From Roridomyces roridus (Eukaryota > Basidiomycota > Agaricomycetes > Agaricales > Mycenaceae), in contig JARKIF010000001.1 of NCBI GenBank assembly GCA_029378245.1, positions 2,480,001 to 2,544,000 of the forward strand: a stretch of 64,000 bases of DNA, in the 5' to 3' direction. Position 1 is the stretch's first letter. Every line of letters starts with the position of its first letter. Positions 12,660 through 23,238 of the stretch are shown here, piece after piece. The position numbers and the translations under genes are program-made. The notes under the pieces are model-generated. The model made no database searches. It saw only the letters and a list, made by a program, of their open reading frames with translations, and was not told the origin of the DNA.

Positions 12660-13659
12660 ATGTCTCTTCGCGACCAACTCCCTGAAGCCTCAGTCCTCGA
12701 GACGGCCTCCAAGCTGTTGGTCGAGGACTCGAAAGGAAACAAAGTTGAATTTGGGTCACTCTTCGCTGACCAAAAGACGATAGTCGTCTTCCTTCGTGCG
12801 CATTGCGTTCAAGATCTACCGAAACGCTAAAATTCCACAGGACATTTCATCTGCGGAGTTTGTTTCTCTAATTGTTATTCCAGCTTGTCTCACTGAGTCG
12901 GTCGATGTAGTCATGCCAGGCAAGTTGAAACGGCAAATCATGTTGATTTTTCGTTGCGACGAGTGTCCTAGGCATATTCTTCGCAGCTGTCCGACATCCC
13001 AGAAGCTTCTCTTGCAGCCGCAGGCACGAAAATCATTTTAATAGGATGCGGTGAGTGGAAAGCCATCGGAGCTTATGCGGGTAAGATGGATTCCCTCTCG
13101 CGTCGCCTCTCTCTGGATAACAGCACAGATATGACTGGCTTCAAGGGGCCCATCTATGCGGACCCGAAGCGAACGCTGTTCTTCACACTCGGCATGGACA
13201 TCCAGAACCATGAAGTCACACCTGCTGGGCAGCAAAAGCCCAGGTAAGCCTTTCGGAACTTTCTATTTTTTACGCTTGAACAATTTTTTGTAGTTATCTT
13301 ACCATGAGCAACACAGCGAATGCTATCTACAGTATTGGGGTAAATTACCGCGCGGGATGCACCGAAAAGCTGCTCAACATTGTCAATAGAGAGCGTTCGC
13401 AAGACCGTGGATCATCGGAAAGCAAGGGAATACGTACCAGGTAGAGTCGCTTACCGACTCGAGCCTACTGACTCTCAACTTACTTAGCTCGGCGGCGACT
13501 TTGTGCTTGGTCCAGGTAATCAATGCTCATTCGCACATCGGATGCAGCATACCCAGGATCGTGAGCCTTAAACTTCTCTCTGCTTTATGAACCACCGAAC
13601 TCGGTCCAGATGTCGAGGTTGCGGACCTCATGAAGGCTGCCGGGGTGACCATACCGTGA
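12660..13659 (+). CDS. AhpC/TSA-type thioredoxin-fold protein (peroxiredoxin-like, PF13911 type)
   Basis: Thioredoxin-fold protein of the AhpC-TSA_2 type, probably in peroxide or redox homeostasis; no substrate is established. Nine exons: 12660-12795, 12841-12857, 12911-12919, 12972-13080, 13129-13243, 13294-13339, 13390-13440, 13488-13560, 13610-13659 (201 aa, in frame). Key motifs: VVFLRHFICGSCQ, in which Ser-Cys-Gln is supplied by a 9-nt exon, LIGCGEWKAIGAYA, FKGPIYADP, and GNTYQLGGDFVLGPG near the end. The intron after the microexon starts GCAAGT. The start at 12660 is the first ATG that fits the family, but the frame is open upstream. It sits between an aldo/keto reductase and a convergent 1-Cys peroxiredoxin. 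Confidence 0.85.
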
Positions 13660-13911
13660 AACTACATGCGATTACTCTCGAAAAAAAATATTATTTGCCT
13701 GCGATCGTATTCCATTCGCGTATCAGTGTCCTTCGAGCGGGCCACGTTGTTGACCTCTTCCCCGGCTTATTGTGCACTCACTAGTCGACCCTAGGATGCT
13801 GAGGAAGCAGTCGTTGACCTCATGAAAACTTCCCAGCTGTAAAGTTACAAATTTTGAGATTCGCCTTTGATTATTTCCGTACAAGAGAACACCGATACAC
13901 AGATCCAGAAA

Positions 13912-14942
13912 CTAGTCGAGCTTGAGCGGGGTAGTACGCAGGTAGGGCTGGAATTTGGTTAGAAATCGCCCAAATGCGGAATTTTTGAGGAAATTCACCA
14001 AATGCACGACATGATCCGGAAAGAGGGTTGCCGCTTCATCTGCGCCGACGCTCACATGCACTATAGCATCATCGCCGCGTTTCCAATTGACCGGAGTTGC
14101 TATTCTGTGTGCATCTCCAGCCTGGAGGGCGTCAATAACGCGAATAATCTCATCCTGGTGGAATGATCAGAAAATACGACACAACAGAAGTAAACACGGA
14201 CAAAGTTACGTCCAGCGACGGCAGGGTAGGCGAGAGTCAGACGAATGACCTTCTTGGGGTCAATGACGAACACGGTCCGGATCTGAGCTTGTTGTAAGTT
14301 ACAAGAGAAAGTAGGTACGCGGTCACGCACGGTGAAAGGGAGACCCTTGGCGTCCCGGTTGGTGGCATCTTGGTAGTCCAGCATGTCGTACATGTAAGAA
14401 ACCTTGCGGTCGGCATCCGCAATCTAGGGAGAGTTGAGTCCAGAGTGCAAGATGGTGGAATTACACAACGAACGATGGGGAACTGGACGTCGGTCGGTCC
14501 AACTATCATACGGTCAGCGGGAGCATAGTAGGATTCAGTTATAGACTCACCCTTGCCACCATACTCGTTGATGTCCTTGATCCAAGCAGTGTGGTCATCA
14601 AGGTTGTTGGCCGACAGACCGATGACCTTGACGTTGCGCTTGGCAAAGTCAGGCGCGCGACGAGCGACCTCACCGAGCTCAGTCGTGCAGACGGGCGTAA
14701 AGTCTAAATCCAAATCAGCGCGCGATCGAAGAAAGATTAGAATCGAGCTGACCTCCGGGATGCGAGAAGAGCACGCCCTAAAATAGGTCTCAGCATAACA
14801 TACACCGATGTGCGCTGCGACTGACCCAAGAGTCTCCGAGCCATTCGTGGAAGTTAATCGTCCCAATGGTGGTCTCGGCGTCAAAGTTGGGAGCGATGCT
14901 TCCAAGGCGGAGGGTGTATTCGTGCTTGGGGAAAGAGGCCAT
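13912..14942 (-). CDS. 1-Cys peroxiredoxin (Prx6 family)
   Basis: Peroxiredoxin of the Prx6/yeast Prx1 class, reducing hydroperoxides with one peroxidatic cysteine. Seven exons on the minus strand: 14942-14826, 14777-14753, 14703-14551, 14502-14474, 14423-14331, 14282-14202, 14154-13912 (246 aa). Start MASFPKHEYTLRLGSIAPNF; the active-site block SHPGDFTPVCTTELG holds the peroxidatic Cys; VSYMYDMLDYQD and IRTVFVIDPKKVIRLTLAYP are Prx6 signatures, followed by the long C-terminal domain of this class. No clear mitochondrial presequence, so cytosolic location is more likely. It converges with the AhpC/TSA gene ending at 13659. Confidence 0.95.
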
Positions 14943-15279
14943 TGGGAAGATTTTTGGAAGATAAAGGAAAGCGATTGGGCCTTATATGAAGGCTGACTGA
15001 CACAAGTATGGCGTGCTCTTGCTCACATCATATTGCGAACGATTGTCCGGATTTTCCTGGTTCCACGCGGGACGGGTGCTTATTTGCGCGGGATTCAAGT
15101 GGAAGACAGATTTGGACCTCGAACAAGAAGATGGTGTTCCATTGAAGTTCTCAAGAGCATTGAGAGCCCCATCGTTGGTGGCAGGCAAGAACAATAACCG
15201 TGGGAACAAGCGGGATGATCGACGCTGAAAGCAGACGATGTACACGCCCAGTCCATCACCTCCACACTTGGCTGCTACC
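14943..15279. other. Intergenic 337 bp
   Basis: Divergent spacer between the 1-Cys peroxiredoxin and the DUF1295 gene. It presumably holds both promoters. I see no conserved element or coding segment I can support. Confidence 0.5.
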
Positions 15280-16569
15280 ATGTCATTCTCGTTCTCAGTC
15301 CCTCCAGGGTTTGAATGGCCAGCTCAGGTACGCAACAAGATATACCCTGTTTCGTGCCTTGAACCGGCGCTCCCAGTTCTGTCTATTCGTAACTGTCGCC
15401 ACCTACGTGTTGTCCTTGCCTTTCGTGACAAACAATGTCTCCCAAGGTAACTGTCTCGACCTGCGTGTTGTCCTTGCCCTTCGTGACGAACAATGTTCCT
15501 CAAGTTGACCGACTGTGGACTTTCCTTCCGACGATATATACCGCGTACTGGGCCATGCTCCCCCTGTGGCCCGCCCAGCAACCGTTTTACCTCGCACCGT
15601 GGAACAGCCTCGGCGTGACAGAATTCAACCCACGAGCGCTCCTGCTACTCGGTCTCATAATAACTTGGATGTTCAGACTGAGTTACAACACATATAGACG
15701 CGGTCTGTTCAGCTTGTGCGTTTGTGCCTTGTTTTATTTCGTCAACTGAGACTGGCGCAGAAACGATGAAGACTACCGTTGGCAGGTCCTCCGTGGCCAG
15801 CTGCACCCTGTGCTATTCCAAATCACCAACCTTACCTTCATAGGTGCGTTCAATTTCACTTACCAGAAGCACTACTAACTTTTTGTTGCAGCGGGTATTC
15901 AAAATGTATTGCTGCTTCTGCTCGGCGTCCCCGCATACATGGCGGCAACCCAACCCTATCAGCCGCTCAACAGCAAAGACTATGCCGTCGCCGCCCTCAC
16001 AGTGATCGTCCTCGTTCTTGAATTCACCGCCGACAACCAACAATACGCGTACCAAACCTTCAAGCACAACTCCAAGCGGTTCCACGCGACCCACCAATGG
16101 CCTGGGGCGCAAATCGTGTGGACCGACGCCGATCGCGAGCGCGGATTCGTGACGCGGGGGCTCTGGGCCTGGAGTAGGCATCCCAATTTTGCGTTGGAGC
16201 AGTCCTTCTGGGTGCGTGTTCCGTTGCATTTTCTCTTTCTGTTCTGATAGTTCCCAGTGGATAATGAACCTCGCCGCCCTCCCAGACACGACGTCCTTCA
16301 ATTTGTCAGATGCCCAGACCGTCTTGGACCTCCTCCGCCCAATAACCCCTGCTCTCTCGCTCTCCCTTCTCTTCTTTTCCTCGACGCTTTTCTCGGAATC
16401 CATCACTGCTTCAAAATACCCTGGGTACGCGTCGTACCAAGCGCGCGTCGGGATGTTCAGTCCGCTGGACACGCTGTTGAAAGGTTTCCTCCTTGGAATG
16501 CGGGGGAAGAAGGGGTCCGTGGACAAGGAGCTTTGGGGGGACGTCGTGGCTATGGGCAAGATGCAGTAG
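15280..16569 (+). CDS. DUF1295 integral membrane protein (steroid 5-alpha-reductase-like)
   Basis: Polytopic membrane protein of the DUF1295 family, related in fold to steroid 5-alpha reductases and sterol reductases; its substrate is unknown. Exons: 15280-15327, 15377-15446, 15505-15715, 15761-15843, 15892-16211, 16258-16569 (347 aa). Landmarks: YVLSLPFVTNNV, DRLWTFLPTIYTAYWAM, the family block NDEDYRWQVLRGQL, several hydrophobic helices (VLLLLLGVPAYMAA, YAVAALTVIVLVLEF), WAWSRHPNFALEQSFWWIMN, and YPGYASYQARVGMFSP near the end. The intron at 15447-15504 is 58 nt and 86% identical to the exon segment just before it; the two copies could also swap roles. An ATG at 15280 opens a short hydrophobic N-terminus. 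Confidence 0.88.
15389..15504 (+). repeat. 58-nt tandem duplication spanning an exon/intron boundary
   Basis: Copy A (15389-15446) and copy B (15447-15504) are both 58 nt and match at 50 of 58 positions. Each starts with GTAACTGT and ends with CAAG, so each has intron termini. Each also encodes the same peptide frame (VLSLPFVTNNV). Because 58 is not a multiple of three, exactly one copy must be removed to keep the DUF1295 frame into VDRLWTF. Confidence 0.9.
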
Positions 16570-16787
16570 AGTTTCTGTAAGTTGAAAAATATCATCGCCG
16601 ATTTTGCGGCCTGCACCGCTTTGATCATCTCTCACGCACGCGGATTCCATTTACACTGCACGGTAACCTGACCGTCTTCATATCAATCTGTTGAGATGTA
16701 CTCATTTGACTGGCTGCAGTTGTGTTTTTTCCCAGAGCTTTCCTCGAGTTGATCTTCACCCCCACTTTCGTTTTTCTTCTTCTAACC

Positions 16788-17816
16788 ATGAACCCCAACC
16801 TCATTGGGAGCATTGAAATCGTCTCCCTGCTTTCGGTCATCCTCCTGGGCATGTCTGTCGTTCAGGTCTACGTGTACTACATCAACTTTCCACACGATTC
16901 GCGGGTTGTACGATCTTTGGTACGTTCTTCCTGCCCTCCCTCCAGCTTCAAAATTGACGCTGCATAGATTGCCCTGCTAACCCTCCTCACATTCCTTCAT
17001 GCCTGCGGAACCTGCTACTCGCTCTACATCATAACAATAAAACACTACGGACTCTTTCCCCCAATACCCTTCCAACTCCTCAAGACGGCCATATTAGGCT
17101 GTTTCATACACCCCATCGTCCAGGCGATTTTCGCAGCGCGGATATACCAGCTCTCGACGCAAGAGGGACAGGCGAGGTTTCGCGTCATCGCAGCTGTATG
17201 CTGGTCGCTCGCGGGTTTTATATTTGGTTGCACGGTGCTGCTCTCGATGCAGGTTATGCGCTTCATTGGGAGCGTGGATGATTTTGCAGTGGAGTGGGCG
17301 TGGCTGGTGGAGAGTCTGTTGGGTACGACGGCGGTGCTGGATATAATTGTAACAGCTGTGATGGGGTGTGGGATGCAGCGGGGAGAGATGAATGCAATTG
17401 ACCTGCTCGTCTCTTGGACTGGGCGTACGTGCTTTCGTGCTCCGCATCCCAGGCTCACTCTTGCACAGAAACTGGACTGATTACGAGCATCTCCGCCATC
17501 GCAGTCCTCATCTGGTTCACCTTCAACAAGACGGATCACATCTGGCTTTCGTTGCTCATCCTGACGACGGGGTGTACGTCCGTATCTTTCGCCTCGACGT
17601 TCACTAATTGAATCAGTGTACATGAACTCGCTTTTGTCGCTCCTCAACGGCCGACTGCAATTCGGACACCAACAAGAAACGCCGTTCATCATCTCACTTG
17701 CAACGATCCGGGACCACAGCCAGCCGCAGCTCGTGTACCCGTCAACGCCGAAACCAGGATCGGTGCTGTATTCAGAACGGGATCGTAGTTCTCGAGGGTT
17801 GTTGCCAGCGGTGTAA
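16788..17816 (+). CDS. DUF6534-type seven-helix membrane protein
   Basis: Membrane protein of a family expanded in Agaricomycetes, function unknown. Exons: 16788-16919, 16968-17424, 17469-17573, 17617-17816 (297 aa). It starts MNPNLIGSIEIVSLLSVIL, includes VQVYVYYINFPHDS, several more hydrophobic helices, and the conserved C-terminal block (TGLITSISAIAVLIWF, then LYMNSLLSLLNGR). The last intron uses GTACGT after GGGT, which restores the Leu of LYMN. The C-terminal tail is hydrophilic and probably cytosolic. The gene is about 220 bp downstream of the DUF1295 gene on the same strand and converges with eL37. Confidence 0.85.
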
Positions 17817-17892
17817 CATTTATGTATTTTTTTGAATGGATGGAAAGTCATGACGCATAGCAAGTGGGGTACATGGCATGTAGCAAGCGAAT

Positions 17893-18335
17893 TTACTCGG
17901 CGGCCTTCTTGACCCGCTTGACGGCCGTCGTGTTTTCTCTGTGTGGATGTAAGAAGAGGAAGAGAGAGAGTAGTAAAGCAACGCACCTGAAGCCATTCTT
18001 GAACCGGCGCGAAACGTCTTTGAGGTAGCGCATACGACCAGTTCCGGTGGTCATTCTGCGCTTAGCCTTCTGACCCCACTCGTACGAACGCATTTTGGCG
18101 GCAGGATAGCCGCACTGAGCGCAGGCTAAAGGATGGTCAGAGAATTAAAAATCAAGTCCCGTTGTTTCCTCACTTTTGTGCTGCCTGTGGAAGGCGCGGT
18201 TGCCGCAGCGGCGACAGAGGGTGTGCGACTTTGTGTGCCGCTTACCGAACGACGACGTTCCTTTGGTCTGAAGAAAAGGTCAGTCTTTATTCAGAAAAGC
18301 CGGCAATAGTGCAGCATCGATTGAAGACTGACCAT
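17893..18335 (-). CDS. RPL37: 60S ribosomal protein eL37
   Basis: Zinc-binding large-subunit ribosomal protein eL37. Exons on the minus strand: 18335-18333, 18267-18174, 18125-17987, 17938-17893 (93 aa). The first coding exon is only the ATG, followed by a 65-nt intron. The protein reads [20 protein letters not shown], then [20 protein letters not shown], giving the two CxxC pairs of the zinc site, and [20 protein letters not shown]. All junctions keep frame. Confidence 0.96.
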
Positions 18336-18527
18336 CTCGTCTTGCTAGAGGGAAGTCAGAAGAAAGAAAAATCGGGAGACGGAGGAGAGGGTGGGAAATC
18401 AATTCAAGTCACGTGCACTTTCCGAACGGTACAGTACCTTGACGGCGGACAGGCCCGGCCGTTCCGACTGATAACAGATTTCAAGAATTGTCCTCCAAGT
18501 CAACACCGTCGCCAGCGTGCGCCTTTC

Positions 18528-19451
18528 CTAATATTCCGTCGTAAAACAATACATTTTGTGAATCTTCCAGTCCGCCCTTTGGTGCTCCGTCTTGCAATAC
18601 CGCACCGTCTGACACCGCGCACAGACTTTCAGATCCTTCTTCACAGAACAACTCGGTAGCCCGCACACCTGCCAATTCTTGGACGCCCTCCTCACCTGAT
18701 TAAACGCGTCGTCCACAACAGACGCCGTCATAAATGCCACCAATCTTGCACTCACATCGCCCAGAAACTCGCCCATATATCTTGCTGCCCACACCACCAA
18801 AATCGGGCCAAGCTTCATCTGGATTTCCTTCGACACAACCTTGCTCCGATCTGGCTCGTTGATGTAATGTGTGCAGACCGTGCACAAGAGCTGCGCCGCA
18901 GAGCCCAAGGCCGATTGGTAGAAAGCCTTCTCATCCTCGCTCGTCCCCCTGGCAGTCAACTTGACCTCCCACTTTGCACTCACCCTCACAAGTCGCTCCG
19001 CCAGAACCTGTGCCAGGCCCTTTCCCGGCTGCGCCATAGGATGCTTCGATCGCAGGTACTTGTCAAAGTACGGCACGTGCTGCACTTGGACGAGCGTGCC
19101 ACGGGTTGTATACCGCGAAATCTTCGGTCAGCGCCATCGCGCGCTCTTGCGGCCATTTTGCGTCGGTGGGAGTGGGTAGGTTAAGCAGCCGCTCAACCGT
19201 AGGGGCAGATAGACTGCGCAGAACCGAGACCAGACCACGTCCTGTTGCTTTTCTTGCCCGTTTCGGACCATCTGGATGCGGGTGTTCAGGCGGCGTTCAT
19301 TTAGAGAATGTCGAGTAGTACTTACATCCAACTTCAAGTTGAGCCTCCTAAATCTCTCGAAATCGTGTCCCTCAGGGATAGGATAGCCACTCTTCTTTAC
19401 ACCTAGAACGACAGCAAGGTCGTCGGAGAGGGATATTTCTGGCAGGGCCAT
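18528..19451 (-). pseudogene. MYND-finger paralogue 1, frame broken
   Basis: First of three tandem paralogues. It begins MALPEISLSDDLAVVLG like the other two and ends in a MYND-type zinc finger (CGLPSCSVKKDLKVC, CQTVRYCKTEHQ, HKMYC). Exon 1 is 19451-19326; an intron covers 19272-19325. Compared with paralogues 2 and 3, one base is missing near 19201 (after FCAVYLP) and five near 19094 (after NPWH). The two deletions together remove six bases, but the stretch between them is out of frame and meets a stop. The 186-codon C-terminal frame (18528-19085) is still open. Unlike its paralogues it has no intron inside the zinc finger. Decay is the simplest reading; base-calling error is possible. Confidence 0.7.
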
Positions 19452-19618
19452 CCTTGTGTTTGGCCGTAAGCTTAGAGTAGACCTCTTCGAGTTGGGAAGA
19501 TGTTATGTTCAGGAAGAGAGTTCAACTGATGGCGGCATCATAATGACATTGCCGAACACTCTCACCTTGCTCCCACCTGTATACCTCGACTGACTCCGAC
19601 TTACTTCCGGCTCGTTTA

Positions 19619-20195
19619 TTGTTCTCGATGACGGGAATCCTCCTTGCATGCGAATGCGAAATGCTAGCGCTGGTGCCACTTGTTTCGAATCCCAAGGACC
19701 GAGCTCGAACTGCGATCGTTCAAGGATTGGGTCCGCTCTGCTTGCTGGGTTCTGTGCTCCTTGGATTTATCCTAGTCTATAGATCTATTCGCCTTAGAGC
19801 CATGCATCAACTGCTCCAAAACCTTCCCACTAATCCCAGGTCTTGTTTCAGAGACGCTCATGATGCCAGCGCTCTCCTCAGTCTTGGAATATCCCCGTCG
19901 TTCGTTGTATGGATGCTATAAATTTCCTCCGAACCAGCGACCTCCCATCTCGGTTGGCGCCGAAGATCAGATGCCCATGGATCGCAAACGGCCGAGTGTG
20001 GCAGAGAAGCCGGCGCGATGGTCATCTCACGAAGCCTCCCCTTCGTTCAGTTCTCTGGTGCTCTTCCCTCACACGCCGGGCGGGTCCACGGCCACATATT
20101 CGGAACCGACACTCGTTGCTATAGACGACAGGAAAGTACTCGACTACGCTACGCTACCCAAATCCAAAGAGTACCTGCTGGGTGGGCGTCAGTAA
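19619..20195 (+). CDS. Possible small membrane protein (uncertain)
   Basis: Two overlapping open frames in the 1.5-kb gap between MYND paralogues 1 and 2. The first (19619-19921) has a credible transmembrane segment (GPLCLLGSVLLGFILVY). The second (19860-20195) encodes a hydrophilic Ser/Pro tail ending LLGGRQ. They could be joined by a very short intron (GT at 19900, AG near 19933), but 34 nt is below the usual size here. I recognise no family. It may be a degraded gene or not coding at all. Confidence 0.25.
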
Positions 20196-21000
20196 TGAAT
20201 AATTACTGAGTGGGTTAGGGCAAGCAAGAGTTCGAGTGGTTGGTAAAGAACACGTCGTGCGCGATGGGGCCTCCGACCACAGCGCTGTACATGCGGATAA
20301 GGAACGGTATGTGGCGACGAACGCGATGATTTTAATTTTTTGACATTACCCCAGGACTAGGCAGAGCATGCACGCAGACGATTCGGGAGTGTACAAAGAC
20401 ACATGCCATCAGGCAAAGCCCTAAGTCACGCACTCGTATGCAGAGGGAAACCCTCGCCGAGTGGTCCTAGAAGGCACGTGCTGCACTGCGTCGCCCGGGG
20501 TGGATGGTAAGAGGTAAGAGCCGACGAGGGAGCGCGCGCATGGACTACATTGCCCGTTAGGCAGTGGCCCCACAACACTTTGCCTATAGACGTTATAGAC
20601 AGAGGACCGTCGACATGCGCGCACTGGGGCACCCTCATTTAGCTGGTCCGTCGCCGACCGTTCATTGTATGGTATGGTATGGGCCATTCGAGTCTCTTCT
20701 CGCTCGCGCCACAAGAAAAGGATGATAAAAGCCAACCCACCTGGACATCTAGACTTGGTGGAGGACAAGCTTGAGTGGTGGCGAGGTGGGAGGAGGGGGG
20801 AGGGGAGGAGACGGTGGTAGGAGAGAAAGAAGAATAGTGGGTCCCATCAGCGCCCACCAGCCTTAAAAAGGTCACTCTGTATGGCCGTGTTTGTACCTGG
20901 GTCGCACTCTACGAATTCGTCCGCAATATCCATTTTTTGTGCTCGTTGGGTTCATCGACTTAACACATTACAGAATATTCTTTCTCGACAATGCCGGTTC
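20196..21000. other. Intergenic region within the MYND array, about 0.8 kb
   Basis: No credible gene seen. It includes a repeated TATGGTATGG motif near 20667 and a purine-rich run (GAGGTGGGAGGAGGGGGGAG) near 20780. Minus-strand frames here are short and lack any family signal. Confidence 0.4.
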
Positions 21001-21994
21001 TTAGTATTCTGTGCCGAAACAAAACAATTTATGACCATCATCAGACCAATCTGCACGCTGGTGCTCCGGCGTGCACTACGCGATTAGTCTCGTTCTGCAT
21101 AAGAAAACAATACAACTCACGTATCGAATTGTTCGACACCTGCTGCACGCCATCAACCTTGTCCGGACCTGGCAACTATCCAACCCACACACATCGCAGT
21201 TCTGGTATATGCGCCGCATTCGAACGAATATGGGATCGATGACACCCGACATGAACTCGAGCATCCGCTGGCTCACGTCCCCCAGGAACTGATGGCGGTA
21301 TCTCCGGCTCCATACCATGAGTATCTTTCCCAGCTTCACCTGTGTTTCCCTTGCCACAACACGGGTCCGGTCGGGCTCGTTGATGAAATGTATGCAGATA
21401 GTAGAAAGCAGCTGCACCGCGGACGTCGCGGCCCCCATGTAGAGATCCCGTTCTTCTTGAGTTATGGACGGGGACCTCAATTTTGCGTCCCACCGCGCGC
21501 CCACCGCTGCCACCCGTTGTGCCAGGACCTGGGGCAGCAGCTTGCCCTGGGCGGCCAACGGGTCTTTGGAGCGCAGGTATTTGCCAATGTATGGAACGTG
21601 TTGTACTTGGACGAGCATTTCATGCCATGGATTAAACACGGCAAAATCCGAAGCGTGTTTGGTATCCTCTGAGTAGGCGTACTGTTCGTCGGCGTCCAGG
21701 GGCACTGGAAGATGGCTGATAAGGCGATCCACCATTGCTGGAAGGTACACCGCGCAAAAGCGGGACCAAATCACGTCCTGTTGTTCTTGGGTTTCCTGAT
21801 TATTCCGAAGGACCTGCAATTTGGATAGGCATGCACTCGAGTGCTTGGAAATGAACTCTGCCACTTACATACTGGTTGAAGATGGTCCACCGCTCGAATT
21901 CATTCCCCTCAGGGATGTCTCGATCGGAGAAGTCACTTTGCTTGAGTGCTAGCACCACCGCAAAATCATCGGAGAGATAAAGAGGGAGAGCCAT
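21001..21994 (-). CDS. MYND-finger paralogue 2
   Basis: Uncharacterised protein with a C-terminal MYND-type zinc finger, a fold used for protein-protein contacts. Exons: 21994-21869, 21813-21121, 21075-21001 (297 aa). N-terminus MALPLYLSDDFAVVLALKQS; helical middle with QDVIWSRFCAVYLPAMVDR and NPWHEMLVQVQHVPYIGKYL; finger built from CGLDSCQVRTRLMACSRC in exon 2 and CTPEHQRADW...HKLFC in exon 3. The 45-nt intron (21076-21120) cuts the finger after the Tyr before the fifth ligand. All frames are intact. About 50-60% of the visible residues are shared with paralogue 3, so tandem duplication is clear. Confidence 0.85.
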
Positions 21995-22106
21995 TGATTG
22001 AGTTAAGTACTGAGCCTCTAACTGATGTGATCATTTTATTTTGATGCGAATCGCTGACGCGTTCGCATTCTTGCCTCGACGCGTTTTTCAACGTAAAAAG
22101 CTCCGT

Positions 22107-23085
22107 CTAGTATTCTGTGCTGAAGCAATACATTTTGTGGGACCTCCATGCTCCCCGCTGGTGCTCCGGCGTGCACTACGCGATTTACTCCTTGTCTAGA
22201 GAAATATAATGCAACTCACATATCGAGCTGTCTGGCACTTGCCGCACGCCTTTAAACCTTTGCGCACCTGGCAGCTCTCCAGCCCACACACCTCCCAGTT
22301 CTTGTACATCCGACGCATCTGGTTGAACATCTCGTCGCCAAAACCGGCCATGAACCAGATCATCCGCTCGCTCACATCCCCAAGGAATTGATCCTCGTAC
22401 CGCTTGCCCCATACCCCCGGGATCATCGCCAGCTTAACTTGAGTTTCCTTTGAAATCACTCGCGTGCGGTCCCGCTCGTTGATGAAATGTGTGCAGACCG
22501 TGGCGAGTAGTTGAACCGCCTTTGCCGCCGTGTCTTTGTAGAATTCGCGCTCCTGGTTTGTGGATGCCGTCCGGATCTTGGCGTCCCACCGCGTCCCTAC
22601 CGCAGCGACGCGTTCCGCCAGGACTTGTGCGAGCCTCTTGCCCTCCGCCGCTATAGGCTTATTCGAGCGGAGGTACTTACCCAAGTACAGCGTGTTTTGA
22701 ATTTGCACCAGCATCTCCAACCACGGATTGCATGCCGCAAAGTCATCAGCACTTTTCATATCCCTTTCGTGGTAGATCGACTCGTCCGCGTCCCAGGGTA
22801 CCGGCAAGTGGTTTAACAGACGGTCCACCGTTGCTGGAAGATACTCGGCGCAGAAACGCGCCCAAACCATGTCCTGGTGTTCTCCTGGTGTCTCTTCGTT
22901 CTGAAACATCTAGAGTACAAATTAACAAACGCGTACCTCGAGGTGCCACTACTCACAAACATTCTGACGATCCTCCACCGCGTAAATTCCTGGCCCTCGG
23001 GGATGTCTCCACCTGGCGGGTCACTTTTCTTGAGCCCTAGTGCTACCGCAAAGTCGTCGGAGAGAGGAAGCAGAGGGAGCGCCAT
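22107..23085 (-). CDS. MYND-finger paralogue 3
   Basis: Third member of the array. Exons: 23085-22957, 22909-22220, 22175-22107 (295 aa). It has the same layout as paralogue 2: MALPLLPLSDDFAVALGLKK, QDMVWARFCAEYLPATVDRL, HFINERDRTRVISKETQVKL and a finger with CGLESCQVRKGLKACGKC plus CTPEHQRGAW...HKMYC. The intron within the finger is in the same place as in paralogue 2 and ends with the same ATCGCGTAG, so it predates their split. Function unknown. Confidence 0.85.
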
Positions 23086-23238
23086 TGATTTTGTCGGCTG
23101 GTGTTCAATGGAGAGAGAGATGTGCTCGGATCACGAGACGCGATGGAGACGCGTTTGATGGAATGGCTCGAACCGTATGTATCTGATAGAGCGTCTATAA
23201 CTAGAGTTACATGTATTTCCTTTTTTCACAACACAAAT

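Noticed and set aside
12858..12900. A 22-nt ultra-short intron in the AhpC/TSA gene
   Set aside because: The 53-nt intron plus 9-nt exon model restores the CGSCQ motif and normal intron sizes, so the tiny intron is unnecessary.
13340..13440. Frameshift in the AhpC/TSA gene after YSIG
   Set aside because: Using the acceptor at 13389 in phase 0 gives RAFARPWIIGKQGNTYQ without any indel.
20400..20640. Possible tRNA gene in the MYND intergenic region
   Set aside because: No GGTTCGAATCC-like B box or foldable cloverleaf could be found.
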